DNA from: Halorientalis pallida
GTDB taxonomy: Archaea; Halobacteriota; Halobacteria; Halobacteriales; Haloarculaceae
Length of the DNA: 64,000 nt
NCBI RefSeq assembly: GCF_004118325.1
Contig: NZ_RDFA01000001.1
Span: 822,838 to 886,837, forward strand
Reading direction: 5' to 3'
Of this stretch, positions 52,180-61,464 are shown one piece after another (position 1 is the first letter of the stretch; every line of letters starts with the position of its first letter). Both the position numbers and the translations under genes were made by a program. The notes below the pieces were generated by a model. It was not told where the DNA came from. It saw only the letters and a program-made list of their open reading frames with translations, and made no database searches.

Positions 52180-53160
52180 ATGAGTAGTCGGATTCCCACC
52201 CCGCGAGAGGGCCGTCGCGGACAGGTGGGAATCGGGACGCTGATCGTTTTCATCGCGATGGTACTCGTCGCCAGTATCGGTGCTGGCGCATTGATCGAAA
52301 CGGCCGGACTGCTCCAGTCGAAGTCCCAGCAAACCGGTGAGCAGGCCCAGCAAGGTGTCACCAACCGGGTGCAGGTGCACAGTGTAACTGGAAACGTCTC
52401 ACAGACGGCCTGCTACGGATCGGGCGAGATTCGCATCGACGGCATCGACGTCGGCGGCATCTCGTACGACTGTCTCTTGCTCGATTCCGGTGACAGCCCC
52501 GACGTGTGGCACGTCTCGGGTGGGGACGACAGGTTGATATTCGATGGCCAGTCGACGGACATCCTCTCCGACGGCGATCTCGTCTCGTTCACCAGAGTCC
52601 AGCGTGACGACGCCCGGGACCAGATTCGAGTGCGAGACGAGACGCGGGACGAGGTGATCGTGACCGCGACACCACCGATTTCTATCGACGAATCGACCGG
52701 ACCGGACGACGAGCTCATCAACCTCAACAATCCGGATGGGACCGGGTACGTCAGCATCGCGAACTTCGCCGATACCGACGAAACGGTCCGGTTCACCAGA
52801 CCGAGCGGAAACGTCACGAGCGTGGACCTGACCGTCAGACTCTCGCCGGGGTCGTCGGCGGTGGACCTCCGTGACGCTACCGTGTCGTACGTGAGCGACG
52901 ATGGAATCGCCGATCTGACGTACACGACGGGGAAACCGACAGCCGACCAGTTCTCCGTGTCTCCGGTAGTGGGTGACGATGCCGTGCTGTCCGACGACGA
53001 GCAGGTGACCATCCACCTCGACACCTGGCGCATCGACGACGGACTCCAGCCGGGCGACACCGCGACAGTTCGGGTGGTGACCCCCAGTGGAACGGTCACA
53101 CGAGCGCAACTCGGTGTGCCGGCCACCACCAGCAGAGACGTGGTCGTCCTCACGCCCTGA
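52180..53160 (+). CDS. Archaellin (archaeal flagellin) with a long middle insertion
   Basis: A 326-residue archaellin. The class III signal [15 protein letters not shown] places prepilin-peptidase cleavage after Gly14, followed by the polymerisation helix ([22 protein letters not shown]). Around [10 protein letters not shown] the usual core would begin, but about 110 residues intervene, with two cysteines ([21 protein letters not shown]) and acidic repeats. Archaellin-type sequence then resumes ([24 protein letters not shown]). No other arl genes are near. Third-position A/T looks more common than in neighbours, possibly reflecting transfer. Confidence 0.85.
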   Translation: MSSRIPTPREGRRGQVGIGTLIVFIAMVLVASIGAGALIETAGLLQSKSQQTGEQAQQGVTNRVQVHSVTGNVSQTACYGSGEIRIDGIDVGGISYDCLLLDSGDSPDVWHVSGGDDRLIFDGQSTDILSDGDLVSFTRVQRDDARDQIRVRDETRDEVIVTATPPISIDESTGPDDELINLNNPDGTGYVSIANFADTDETVRFTRPSGNVTSVDLTVRLSPGSSAVDLRDATVSYVSDDGIADLTYTTGKPTADQFSVSPVVGDDAVLSDDEQVTIHLDTWRIDDGLQPGDTATVRVVTPSGTVTRAQLGVPATTSRDVVVLTP

Positions 53161-53197
53161 GACACTGTACCGCCGCTGATCGGGGTGAATCGAGCGG

Positions 53198-54448
53198 TTA
53201 CGACTCGAGCCGCGCCAGCCGATTCAGCGCGTAGATCGTCGCGAGCACGTCGGTCGCGTCCCCGGGATCGAAGACGAGTTCGTCGGTGTTCATCACGTGC
53301 TCCAGCACGTCCCGAGAGGCGTGTTCGGGCGCGGCCGCGAGCCCGTAGTCGTTCTCGGCGACCCACTCCATCACCCGGAGGTCGCTCTTCGAGTCGCCCA
53401 TGACGACGCAGAAGGGGTCGTCGATCCCCAGCACGTCGAAGGCTGCCTCGACGCCGGCGACCTTGTTGAGTTCGAGACTGCCGATCTCGGCGGCGTCGGC
53501 CTCGTAGTAGGCCACGTCGATCCGGTCGAACACCGCGGCGACGGGGTCGGGCACGTCGTCGGGATCGGTGTCGACCGTCCCGCCCTGCTGTTCCAGCACC
53601 GTCCGGATTTCGGGGTCCTGGGCGGCGTAGTACGCTCGCGCCCAGGCGTCGGCGTTCTCGGCGTCGTCGTCGACCTCCTGCAGGACGGCGTCACCGAGCA
53701 GGTCGAGCATGTAGATCAGCGCGTCGTCGATCACCTCGCGAGCGCGGGGACTCCCCGTCTCGAAGTTCGGTTTCAGCGTGACGTTGAACTCGTTGCCCTG
53801 CAGGTGACAGCCCCGCCGGAGGGCCTCTGGGGCGTCAGAGAGGACGCGGGATCGAACCGCGTCGAAGACGGCCTGGATCTCCGGGTCCAGGTCCTCGTAC
53901 AGCAGTTGCTTGGTGTCACCGCCGTGACCGGGCGTGAACACGCCGGTGCCGGCCTCGTAGACGACGCTCACGTCCCCGGAGTGGACGAGTTCGTTGCCCA
54001 GCCCCTGGATCAGGAAGCCCTTGACGTTCTCCAAGGTCTGTCCGGTACAGACGACGATGGGCATCCCGACCTCGTGGAACTCCGTCAGGAGGTGCAGGGT
54101 GTCCCGGGGGATCTCGTTGTCGGTCCGCCCCGCCGACCGGAGCGTCTCGTCGACGTCCAGCACGAGGGCGTTGACCGCGTGGTCGTACTTGGCGAGCAGG
54201 TCCAGCGCGGTGAAGGCCTGTTCGCGGGTGGCGGTCGCGGCGATGTCGGCGAACGTCTCGCCGGTCGCGGGGAAAGCCTCGCGAATCTCGTCTTTGCCGT
54301 CGGCGAGTTCCTCGCTGGCGTTTTGCCAGTGTTCCAGCGCCACCCGCGAGTCCACCGGCGGGAACAGGTCGACGAAGCCCTGGTAGGCCCGCAACCGCCC
54401 GGTATCGAACTCGTCGAACAGCCGATACAGCTGATCGTAACGCTCCAT
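53198..54448 (-). CDS. HAD-superfamily hydrolase
   Basis: A 416-residue protein. The HAD core begins at LVLDVDETLRSAG near residue 96 (the two catalytic aspartates). Motif II is IVVCTGQTLENVKG near 133, and motif IV GIDDPFCVVMGDSKSDLRVMEW near 350. A large cap of about 170 residues between motif II and IV suggests a Cof/type IIB-like sugar or metabolite phosphatase. The N-terminal 90 residues are helical. The substrate is unknown. It diverges from gfcR across a 248-base gap. Confidence 0.8.
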   Translation of the reverse strand: MERYDQLYRLFDEFDTGRLRAYQGFVDLFPPVDSRVALEHWQNASEELADGKDEIREAFPATGETFADIAATATREQAFTALDLLAKYDHAVNALVLDVDETLRSAGRTDNEIPRDTLHLLTEFHEVGMPIVVCTGQTLENVKGFLIQGLGNELVHSGDVSVVYEAGTGVFTPGHGGDTKQLLYEDLDPEIQAVFDAVRSRVLSDAPEALRRGCHLQGNEFNVTLKPNFETGSPRAREVIDDALIYMLDLLGDAVLQEVDDDAENADAWARAYYAAQDPEIRTVLEQQGGTVDTDPDDVPDPVAAVFDRIDVAYYEADAAEIGSLELNKVAGVEAAFDVLGIDDPFCVVMGDSKSDLRVMEWVAENDYGLAAAPEHASRDVLEHVMNTDELVFDPGDATDVLATIYALNRLARLES

Positions 54449-54696
54449 GTCCCCTCTGCACTGGCGACGGGCAAAAGGCTCTGGGAACGAACCGGGCGGG
54501 AGGAAGACCGGGTTCGGGGTCGCCAGGGAGCGGGTGGCAACCAGTGAGACAACGGCTCACTCCCGGCGTCGAAGCCCCCGCGTACCCGGTCGCTTCGTTT
54601 TTCACTCGAATTAGAATAAGCCCTTCGGAGGGAGAGTGAGGAGGGTGGCCCGAGAACGGGAAAAGGCCATTACCGGCGGCGGTCAACCACGTTGGT
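54449..54696. other. Intergenic region between HAD hydrolase and gfcR
   Basis: A 248-base gap. An AT-rich block (54599-54622) and gaaaagg (about 54660-54667) can serve as promoter elements towards gfcR. CACT-CGAATTA-GAATA (54603-54618) resembles the TrmB motif with two mismatches. Otherwise I see no gene, repeat or hairpin of note. Confidence 0.4.
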
Positions 54697-55335
54697 ATGA
54701 AGAACATCGACGACCTGATGACCAGCGCGGCGGAGCTTGCCGAGCGAGGGCTCTCGAAAGGCGAGATCGCCGACGAGTTGAACGTGTCCCGCGAGACCGC
54801 GAGCTGGCTGGTCGAGCGCAGCGACGGCCCACAGGCCGAGAGTACGCAGGAGGCCGCGCCGGGCGGCCCCGAGGATATCCACGTCGACTGGAACGCCATC
54901 GGCCGTGACTCGAACCGGCTGGGCCACGTCGGCGCCGCGATGGCCGATCTCCTCTCGAAGCAGGGCGAGGAAGTCGACCTGACCATCGGGATCGAGAAGG
55001 CGGGCGCACCGCTGGCGACGACCGTCGCCCGCGAACTCGACACGGACCTGGGGACGTACGCCCCCCGGAAACACCAGTGGGACGACGACGACATGGACGA
55101 CCTCGGGGGCACGTTCTCCCGGAACTTCGCCCAGATCCGCGACCGAGACTGCTACGTCGTCGACGACACCATCACCAGCGGCACGACGATGACCGAAACC
55201 GTGCAGGCGATCCGCGACCAGGGCGGCGAACCGGTCGCCTGCGTCGTCCTCGTCGACAAGCAGGGCGTCTCCGACATCGAGGGCGTCCCGGTGTACTCGC
55301 TGGTGCAGGTCATCCGCGTGGGCAACGACGAGTGA
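54697..55335 (+). CDS. gfcR: Sugar-catabolism regulator GfcR (HTH plus PRTase-like domain)
   Basis: A 212-residue regulator. The N-terminus MKNIDDLMTSAAELAERGLSKGEIADELNVSRETASWLV is a helix-turn-helix. The rest is an orotate-phosphoribosyltransferase-like fold, with the PRPP motif YVVDDTITSGTTMTE near residue 156. In Haloferax GfcR activates the semi-phosphorylative Entner-Doudoroff genes for glucose and fructose, probably sensing a phosphorylated intermediate. Here it is followed 41 bases later by trmB, and several target genes (kdgK, gapN, pyk) are in the same window. Confidence 0.9.
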   Translation: MKNIDDLMTSAAELAERGLSKGEIADELNVSRETASWLVERSDGPQAESTQEAAPGGPEDIHVDWNAIGRDSNRLGHVGAAMADLLSKQGEEVDLTIGIEKAGAPLATTVARELDTDLGTYAPRKHQWDDDDMDDLGGTFSRNFAQIRDRDCYVVDDTITSGTTMTETVQAIRDQGGEPVACVVLVDKQGVSDIEGVPVYSLVQVIRVGNDE

Positions 55336-55375
55336 AGGGACACACTGATTTGAGTCGTCGGCCTGGGAGTGCACA

Positions 55376-56428
55376 ATGAGCGAGGAGGACCTCCACGCGA
55401 CGCTGGAGCGGGTCGCCGCCCGCTTCGACTTCGGCGAGTACGAGTCGGCGGCGTACCTCACGATCCTTGAGCACGGCCAGTTGACGGCCTCGGAGATCGC
55501 CGACCGGACGGACATTCCACAGCCCCGGGTGTACGACACCGTGCGCGACCTGGCCGATCTGGGCCTCGTGGAACTCCAGGAATCCCGCCCGATGCGCGTG
55601 CTCGCTATCGACCCGGAGGAGGCCTTCGCGGACTTCCAGACCTCGCTCGACGACCTCGTCGACGGACTCTCCCGGCGGTACACCGCCCCAGCACGGGACA
55701 CGGAGGCCGTCTCGCTGATCAAGTCCCGGTCGACGATCCTGCGCTACCTGGCGGAGATCGTCGACGCCGCCGAGTACGAACTCATCCTCTCGCTCGATCC
55801 CGAACTCTTGGACCGGTTCGCCGACGACCTGCGCGCCCAGCACGAGGCCGGCGTCGCGATCGAACTCCTGCTGTCGCCGGCCGCCGACGTGCCCGACGCC
55901 GAGGAGTTCGACTACCTCGACGTGGCGACGACGGTCCGCGCGCGCCGCGGCATCACCACCCCCGTCGTCGCAGTCGCCGACGGGAACTACTCGATCTACG
56001 CCACACAGGACGCCCTGCAGGGAGACCGGGACCGCTACGGCGTGATCTTCAACCGCTCGGAACTGGGCTTTCTCGTCTCGGGCTTTCTCAACACCGTCCT
56101 CTGGACGACCGCCGAGACCGTCGCCGAGGGCGTCGACGACCGGCCGTTCCCGCGCCGGTACGCCACGATCCGCCGGTGTATCTCCGACCTCCGACACGCC
56201 GAGGGCGACTTCTACGCCTCCATCGAGGGCCGGGACGTGGTGACCGGCGAGCACCTGGAGATCGACGGCTCCGTCGATCAGGCCGCGTTCGGGGCTGGCC
56301 GACAGACCGCGACGCTGGTCGTCGAGACCGAGGACGGCCCCGTCGAGGTCGGCGGCCAGGTCGCCGCCGTCGAGGACGTCGAAGCCCACGAGATCCGGAT
56401 CGGCCAGGGGAGTCCACCCGGCGTCTGA
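55376..56428 (+). CDS. trmB: TrmB-family transcriptional regulator of sugar metabolism
   Basis: A 350-residue protein. The N-terminal winged helix reads FGEYESAAYLTILEHGQLTASEIADRTDIPQPRVYDTVRDL. A coiled linker and a sugar-binding, PLD-like C-terminal domain follow (STILRYLAEIVDAAEYELILSLDPELLDRF near 122-151). In Halobacterium TrmB senses glucose and controls glycolysis, gluconeogenesis and cofactor genes through TACT-N7/8-GAGTA sites; one such site lies upstream of gapN. It follows gfcR on the same strand and may share its transcript. Confidence 0.88.
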   Translation: MSEEDLHATLERVAARFDFGEYESAAYLTILEHGQLTASEIADRTDIPQPRVYDTVRDLADLGLVELQESRPMRVLAIDPEEAFADFQTSLDDLVDGLSRRYTAPARDTEAVSLIKSRSTILRYLAEIVDAAEYELILSLDPELLDRFADDLRAQHEAGVAIELLLSPAADVPDAEEFDYLDVATTVRARRGITTPVVAVADGNYSIYATQDALQGDRDRYGVIFNRSELGFLVSGFLNTVLWTTAETVAEGVDDRPFPRRYATIRRCISDLRHAEGDFYASIEGRDVVTGEHLEIDGSVDQAAFGAGRQTATLVVETEDGPVEVGGQVAAVEDVEAHEIRIGQGSPPGV

Positions 56429-56440
56429 CACATAGCGAGC

Positions 56441-56475
56441 GGAAGCCCACCCTTTCAGGGGTGGGAGGACGTCAA
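56441..56475 (+). mobile_element. Candidate right-end remnant of an IS200/IS605 (TnpB) element
   Basis: GAAGCCCACCC-tttcag-GGGTGGGAGGACGTCA: a 7-base-pair stem (56446-56452 with 56459-56465) and flanks like those seen downstream of haloarchaeal tnpB genes, where they form the guide-RNA scaffold and transposon end. No tnpB or tnpA sequence is present between here and trmB. Identification is from recalled similarity, without alignment. Confidence 0.45.
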
Positions 56476-56543
56476 TGTCGAGTGGTTGCGGGCTCCCCAC
56501 GGAAAGGGAGGCGTTTTGCCGGCCGGCGTGGATGTGCGGCCGG

Positions 56544-57521
56544 ATGCGAGACTCCACGACCGGACCGGACGAGCCGTCCGTCGGCACCGGCGAGTGGTCC
56601 GGGACGACGGCGGCCGAGGAGTACCCTGGATCGGGCGCACCCGCGTCCGGCGCGGTCGTCCGGGATCGGTTCGAGACCCACGAGGTGTTCCAGCGGATCA
56701 TCGCGGCCGCCGACGTAGAGGCGACGACGGGCACCAGAAAGCTGTTCTTCAGCGGCCTCGCGGCGGGCTTTTCGATCACGCTGACTTTCCTGCTGTACGC
56801 GTCGCTGACGGCCGCGACCGACGGCGACCCGCTCGTGAGCGCCGTGCTGTACCCGCTGGGATTCCTGTTCATCGTCGTCGGTGGCTACCAGCTGTACACC
56901 GAGAACACGCTCCCGCCAGTGGTCCTCGTGCTGGAACGACTGGCGAGTCTCCCCCGGCTGTTCTGGACCTGGACCGTCGTGCTGGCCGGCAACTTCGTCG
57001 GCGGCGGCCTCGGAGCGGTGGTCCTCGCGAAGACTGGCGTATTCCCGACCGGCGTGGCCGTGACGGCGACGGCCATCGCGAGCGAGGGGGTCGCGACGCC
57101 GTTCCCGGACCTGGTGTTCAAAGGGGCCTTCGCCGGCCTGATCGTCGCCAGCGTCGTGTGGCTGGTCTACGCCGTCCGGGACGCCATCTCCCGGGTCGTC
57201 CTCGTCTACGTCGCCTTTCTCGCCATCCCGGCCGGGAACCTCTTTCACGTCGTCGTCTCGTTCACCGAAGTGGTCTATCTCGCCGTCGGCGGACGGACGG
57301 CGCTGGCCACCGGTCTCGTGGAGTTCGTGCTCCCGGTCCTGCTGGGCAATACACTGGGCGGCGTCCTGCTGGTCACGGTCGTCAACTACTTTCAGACGAC
57401 CGAACAGCGACTCGACATCGCCCGCGAGGACGGAGTCGAGCGACGGCTCTCACGCCGGGAGTGGCTGCTCGGCCGGCGCGTCGGGCGGTCGTACGTCCCC
57501 CGGGAGCGACGCGATGACTGA
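56544..57521 (+). CDS. Formate/nitrite transporter family (FNT) channel
   Basis: A 325-residue FNT protein starting MRDSTTGPDEPS, with a disordered N-terminus of about 45 residues. Six membrane segments follow, from KLFFSGLAAGFSITLTFLLYASL near residue 83 to LGNTLGGVLLVTVVNYF near 280. The FNT repeat helices are visible as LAGNFVGGGLGAVVLAKTG and GNLFHVVVSF. Such pentamers carry formate, nitrite, hydrosulfide or lactate; the substrate here is unknown. The start is uncertain (ATG 56475 and 56532 are also in frame), and the upstream region holds the putative element end. Convergent with the PQQ gene. Confidence 0.85.
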   Translation: MRDSTTGPDEPSVGTGEWSGTTAAEEYPGSGAPASGAVVRDRFETHEVFQRIIAAADVEATTGTRKLFFSGLAAGFSITLTFLLYASLTAATDGDPLVSAVLYPLGFLFIVVGGYQLYTENTLPPVVLVLERLASLPRLFWTWTVVLAGNFVGGGLGAVVLAKTGVFPTGVAVTATAIASEGVATPFPDLVFKGAFAGLIVASVVWLVYAVRDAISRVVLVYVAFLAIPAGNLFHVVVSFTEVVYLAVGGRTALATGLVEFVLPVLLGNTLGGVLLVTVVNYFQTTEQRLDIAREDGVERRLSRREWLLGRRVGRSYVPRERRDD

Positions 57522-57541
57522 GCGGCCTAACCGACGGCGGA

Positions 57542-58756
57542 TTACGGCCCGAGATGCCCGAGCGTCCGGGAGCGGACACGCGACCCGTCGCTCGATCCCG
57601 CCCCGTCGAGGGCGACGCCGTACAGCGTGGCGTCGCCGGACCCGACGTACACCGTCCCCGACGCTGCCGTCGGCGAGGAGAACACCTCGCCGTCCGTGGC
57701 CAACGTCCAGGTCTCCGCACCGGTCTCCCGGTCGAGAGCGTACAGCCGCCCGTCCCAGGACCCGACGTAGACGGTCCCGTCGGCCACCGTCGGCGACGAG
57801 ACGACAGTATCGCCAGTTTCGACCGCCCACGTTCGCTCGCCCGTCCCCGCGTCCACGGCGTGGACCGTCGCGTCGTAAGCACCCACGAAGACCGTTCCGT
57901 CGGCCACCGTCGGCGACGACTGGACCCCGAAACGGCTCTCGCCCGTCCCGTAACGCCACTGTTCACGCCCAGTCGCGGCGTCCACGGCATAGAGTGACCG
58001 GTCAGAGGAGCCGACGTACACCGTCTCATCGTGGACCGTCGGCGACGACCGGACGAAGTCGCCCGTTCCGAACCGCCACCGACGGGCACCGACTTCGGCG
58101 TCGAACGCGTACAGCGCGCCATCGAACGAACCCACGTAGACGGTGCCGTCGGCCACCGTCGGCGACGATTCGGCCGTCGCACCGAGGCTGGCAACCCACC
58201 GCTGTTCGCCCGACTCGGCCGCGAGGGCGTAGAGGCGTCCGTCCCGGGAGGCGACGTAGACCGTCCCGTCAGCCACCGTCGGCGACGATTTCACCTTGTC
58301 GCCCGTCTCGAACCGCCACCGTTCCGTGCCGGTGGCCGCGTCGATGGCGAAGAGGCTCCGTCCCGGTCCGTCCTCGAGCCCTGCGCCGACGTAGACCGTC
58401 CCGTCGACGACCTGGGGCGAGGAGTACACCGCCCCGTCCGTCCGGAACCGCCACCGTTGGGTGCCACTCGTCGCGTCGACGGCGTAGAGGTGGCCGTCGG
58501 TCGAGCCCACGTAGACGGTGCCGTCGGCCACCGTCGGCGACGAGAGAATCTCGTCGTCGGCGTCGAACGTCATCGTCACGTCGCCTGCCGCGGCGGTCGC
58601 TCCCCTATCGTCGGCACCGGTCGGTGATCCGGCACCGGTCGGCGTGTCCTTCGCGGCGTCCTCCCGAGCCGTACAGCCGGCGACCGAGGCGAGGGTCACG
58701 CCGCCGAGACCTGCGAGCAACTCCCGGCGACCGACCGAGCCGGTCGGTCCCGTCAT
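57542..58756 (-). CDS. PQQ-type beta-propeller lipoprotein (BamB-like)
   Basis: A 404-residue secreted lipoprotein. Signal GRRELLAGLGGVTLASVAGC (lipid Cys near residue 28), with the arginine pair of the Tat route. A Thr/Gly-rich linker follows. Eight repeats of about 40 residues each read DGTVYVGS.DG.LYAVDA..G..RWRF, forming an eight-bladed propeller. Repeat 5 begins DETVYVGSSD and repeat 8 is shorter. Extracellular, anchored to the membrane. Ligand and partner unknown. No BAM-like machinery is expected in an archaeon; BamB is only a structural analogy. Confidence 0.88.
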   Translation of the reverse strand: MTGPTGSVGRRELLAGLGGVTLASVAGCTAREDAAKDTPTGAGSPTGADDRGATAAAGDVTMTFDADDEILSSPTVADGTVYVGSTDGHLYAVDATSGTQRWRFRTDGAVYSSPQVVDGTVYVGAGLEDGPGRSLFAIDAATGTERWRFETGDKVKSSPTVADGTVYVASRDGRLYALAAESGEQRWVASLGATAESSPTVADGTVYVGSFDGALYAFDAEVGARRWRFGTGDFVRSSPTVHDETVYVGSSDRSLYAVDAATGREQWRYGTGESRFGVQSSPTVADGTVFVGAYDATVHAVDAGTGERTWAVETGDTVVSSPTVADGTVYVGSWDGRLYALDRETGAETWTLATDGEVFSSPTAASGTVYVGSGDATLYGVALDGAGSSDGSRVRSRTLGHLGP

Positions 58757-58886
58757 CGCAGTCGATCCCTCCGCGAGTCGACGCCACTGTCACTGCCTGC
58801 CACGTGCCAGTTCGTCCGTCGCATGTCCCGTCCGTGTTGGCTCGTGGCTCCCTCATTGGTGTTTACATCGAGGGGCGGAAAGCGGG

Positions 58887-59990
58887 CTAGAACAGGTCCT
58901 CCTCGGAGTCGGTCTCGCCCGGACCGGCCGCGGACTCGGCGTCGTCGTTGCCGTCCCCGTCGACCGGGCGATGGAAGTTTCCGTCGCCGCCGGTCGGACT
59001 CTCCTCGGACGGAGGCTCGTCCATTTCAGGTGCTACGCCGGGCACGTCGACGGCGTCCATCGCGTCGCGGACGATCTCGCGGGCGTCGACGCCCTCGACG
59101 CCGGCGTCGGTGGTCAGGACGATCCGGTGGGCCATCGCGGGTTCGGCGATGCGTTTCACGTCGTCGGGCGTGACGTACTCGCGCCCGGAGAGGACGGCGC
59201 GGGCGCGGGCCGCCTCGAACGTCCGCTGGATGCCCCGTGGCGAGACGCCGACGGCGGCGCGGTCGTCGTCGCGGGTCGCCCGCGCCAGGTGGACGATGTA
59301 CCGACGCACGTCTTCGTCGACGCGCACGTCCTCGGCGGTCTCGCGCATCGCGCGGACGGTCGCGGCGTCGGCCGCCGGGTCGACGCTCGGGGCCAGCGTC
59401 CGCCGGTCGGCCCGGCGGGCGAGCAACTCCATCTCGTCCTCGACGTCGTTGTAGCCGATCGACGTCTTGACGCTGAACCGGTCACGCTGGGCCTCGGGCA
59501 GGCGGAACGTCCCCTCCTGTTCGATCGGGTTCTGCGTGGCGACGACGACGAAGGGGTCGGGCAACTGGTGGGTCTCCCCGTCGACGCTGACCTGGCGCTC
59601 CTCCATGGTCTCCAGCAGTGCGGCCTGGGTCTTCGGCGGCGCGCGGTTGATCTCGTCTGCCAGCACCACGTTGGTGAAGACCGGTCCCTCGGCGAACTCG
59701 AAACGACCCTCCTGTTCGTTGTAAACGTTCGAGCCGGTGATGTCGGAGGGCAGCAGATCGGGCGTGAACTGGATGCGGGCGAACTCCAGTCCGAGCGCCT
59801 CCGCCAGCACGCGAGCGGTCACGGTCTTGCCGGTGCCGGGGACGTCCTCCAGCAGGACGTGGCCCCGCGCGAGCACGGCGGTGAGGATCGTCTCCAGCAC
59901 CTCACGGTCGACGACGGCCGCCGACCCGATGCGGTCGAGGACCGCGTCGCTGCGCTCGGCGGCTTCCCGAATCCCCAGTGCGTCGGTCAT
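58887..59990 (-). CDS. MoxR-family AAA+ ATPase
   Basis: A 367-residue MoxR ATPase starting MTDALGIREAAERSD. Walker A LLEDVPGTGKTVTARVLAEALG near residue 41, Walker B VVLADEINRAPPKTQAALLE near 101, sensor 1 PFVVVATQNPIEQEGTFRLPEAQRDRF near 140, and a C-terminal lid (YVTPDDVKRIAEPAMAHRIVL). It has an acidic Gly/Asp/Glu tail of about 60 residues. MoxR proteins insert cofactors or assemble complexes together with DUF58/VWA proteins, as here. Last gene of the leftward cluster. Confidence 0.93.
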   Translation of the reverse strand: MTDALGIREAAERSDAVLDRIGSAAVVDREVLETILTAVLARGHVLLEDVPGTGKTVTARVLAEALGLEFARIQFTPDLLPSDITGSNVYNEQEGRFEFAEGPVFTNVVLADEINRAPPKTQAALLETMEERQVSVDGETHQLPDPFVVVATQNPIEQEGTFRLPEAQRDRFSVKTSIGYNDVEDEMELLARRADRRTLAPSVDPAADAATVRAMRETAEDVRVDEDVRRYIVHLARATRDDDRAAVGVSPRGIQRTFEAARARAVLSGREYVTPDDVKRIAEPAMAHRIVLTTDAGVEGVDAREIVRDAMDAVDVPGVAPEMDEPPSEESPTGGDGNFHRPVDGDGNDDAESAAGPGETDSEEDLF

Positions 59991-60030
59991 ACCCGCCACG
60001 TCACAGCCCACCGACATGAACGCCCGGGGT

Positions 60031-61464
60031 TCACCCGCGGATCGGACCGAGCAAGGCGAGGACGCCCGCGACGGCCAGCACCACCGCCGAGAGGACGGGA
60101 CCCTGCGGGCCGACGCGGCCGAACAGGACCGCGAGTCCCGTCGCGAGGACCACGGCACCCACGGCGAGGCCGACGGCGGCGACGCCGTGGAGCAGTTCCA
60201 GCCGGCGCGTGTCCGGCCGGTGGCCCAGTTCCACCGTCAGTCCGAGGCCGAATTCGCCCACGTCCCAGACGACCATCGACCCCGCGACGCAGGCGAAGAC
60301 GACAGGTCCGGGCACCCGGAGGGCGGCCGCGCCGATGCCCGCGACCAGCAGACCGGCGCTGGCGAGCGAGAGCGACCCGGCCCGGTCCGGGAGGACGCCG
60401 ACCTGGACCGCGAGCGGCCCGGCCGAGTAACACAGCATGAACAGCATGCCGGCGACCAGGATCAGGGCGGCGACGAAGGCCGCGCCTGCCAGCCCGGCCG
60501 CACCGCCACGACCGGAGAGCAAGAGCACCAGAATCGGGAACGGGATCGCGAACAGCGCGAGCATCCCGAGGGCCGGCCCGGCGAGCCAGTCGGCGTTCCC
60601 AGCCGTCGCGCGCCGAGCGAGTGCGGCCAGCAGTGCGACCAGCACCGCACCGACGCCGACGAGAAACGCCGGCAGACGAACCCAGACCGTCGACAGCACG
60701 CCGAGGAGGAGTGCCAGCCCCGGCGTCCGATAGAGGCCGGTCGTCGCACCGACGAGTTCCAGCACGCCGACCAGGAACCAGCCCGCGAGGCAGGCGGCGA
60801 CGAACACTCTCGCCGTGTCGCGCCACTGGGCACGTCGCTGTGCCAGCTCTTCACGGGGGACCGCCAGCAGGTGCGCGAGCGGGAGCCGCATCAGGGACAG
60901 ACAGACCGCACTCGCGGTGAACGCGAGCAAGAACAGCAGGGTCGACAGCGACGGGACACCGGGTGCGACCCCGAACTCCCAGAGCAGGAGGGCGAAGGCC
61001 GCGACGATGGACAGGACGACGCCGGCGACGAACGGGAGGAAGACGCCGGCCCAGCCCTGCTTCATCGCACGGACGGTCGTGTCGTGTGTGACGTTCGCCC
61101 ACGCGCTGGCCAGCCCCAGCGCGGCGAGGGTGCTCCCGAGCGCGAGCAGGAACCCGCCGGGCCCGCCGACGAGCGTCGCGGCGGCCACACCGCCGAGACA
61201 GAGGAGTCCGCCAGGCATGAAACAGAAGTGGCCGACCGCCAGTCCGTCGAGGCTTTCGCGGTCGAGCAGTGCCGTGCCCGCGGCCACCAGTCCGCCACCG
61301 AGCCCCGCGAGTTGCACCGCGTCGAGCAACCCACTCGTGAGTCCGGCCGCGAGCGTGACGACGACGGTCACGACCGCCGCGACGCCGAGGCTCGCAGCCC
61401 GTGCCCGCCCCTCGTCCCCGATGGCGGAGGGCCGATCCAGCCGCGGCCCGATCAGCAGGATCAC
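60031..61464 (-). CDS. Polytopic membrane protein of the MoxR-DUF58 operon
   Basis: A 477-residue membrane protein with about 12-14 hydrophobic helices, beginning MILLIGPRLDRPSA. It has a high fraction of Ala, Gly, Leu and Val. Its start overlaps the DUF58 gene's stop by 4 bases, and it precedes moxR by 40 bases. The role is unknown; a membrane partner for the MoxR chaperone system is an inference from its position. Confidence 0.8.
   Translation of the reverse strand: MILLIGPRLDRPSAIGDEGRARAASLGVAAVVTVVVTLAAGLTSGLLDAVQLAGLGGGLVAAGTALLDRESLDGLAVGHFCFMPGGLLCLGGVAAATLVGGPGGFLLALGSTLAALGLASAWANVTHDTTVRAMKQGWAGVFLPFVAGVVLSIVAAFALLLWEFGVAPGVPSLSTLLFLLAFTASAVCLSLMRLPLAHLLAVPREELAQRRAQWRDTARVFVAACLAGWFLVGVLELVGATTGLYRTPGLALLLGVLSTVWVRLPAFLVGVGAVLVALLAALARRATAGNADWLAGPALGMLALFAIPFPILVLLLSGRGGAAGLAGAAFVAALILVAGMLFMLCYSAGPLAVQVGVLPDRAGSLSLASAGLLVAGIGAAALRVPGPVVFACVAGSMVVWDVGEFGLGLTVELGHRPDTRRLELLHGVAAVGLAVGAVVLATGLAVLFGRVGPQGPVLSAVVLAVAGVLALLGPIRG

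Noticed and set aside
54603-54618. CACT-N7-GAATA upstream of gfcR as a TrmB site
   Set aside because: Two mismatches to the consensus and about 80 bases from the start codon. I keep it only as a hint.
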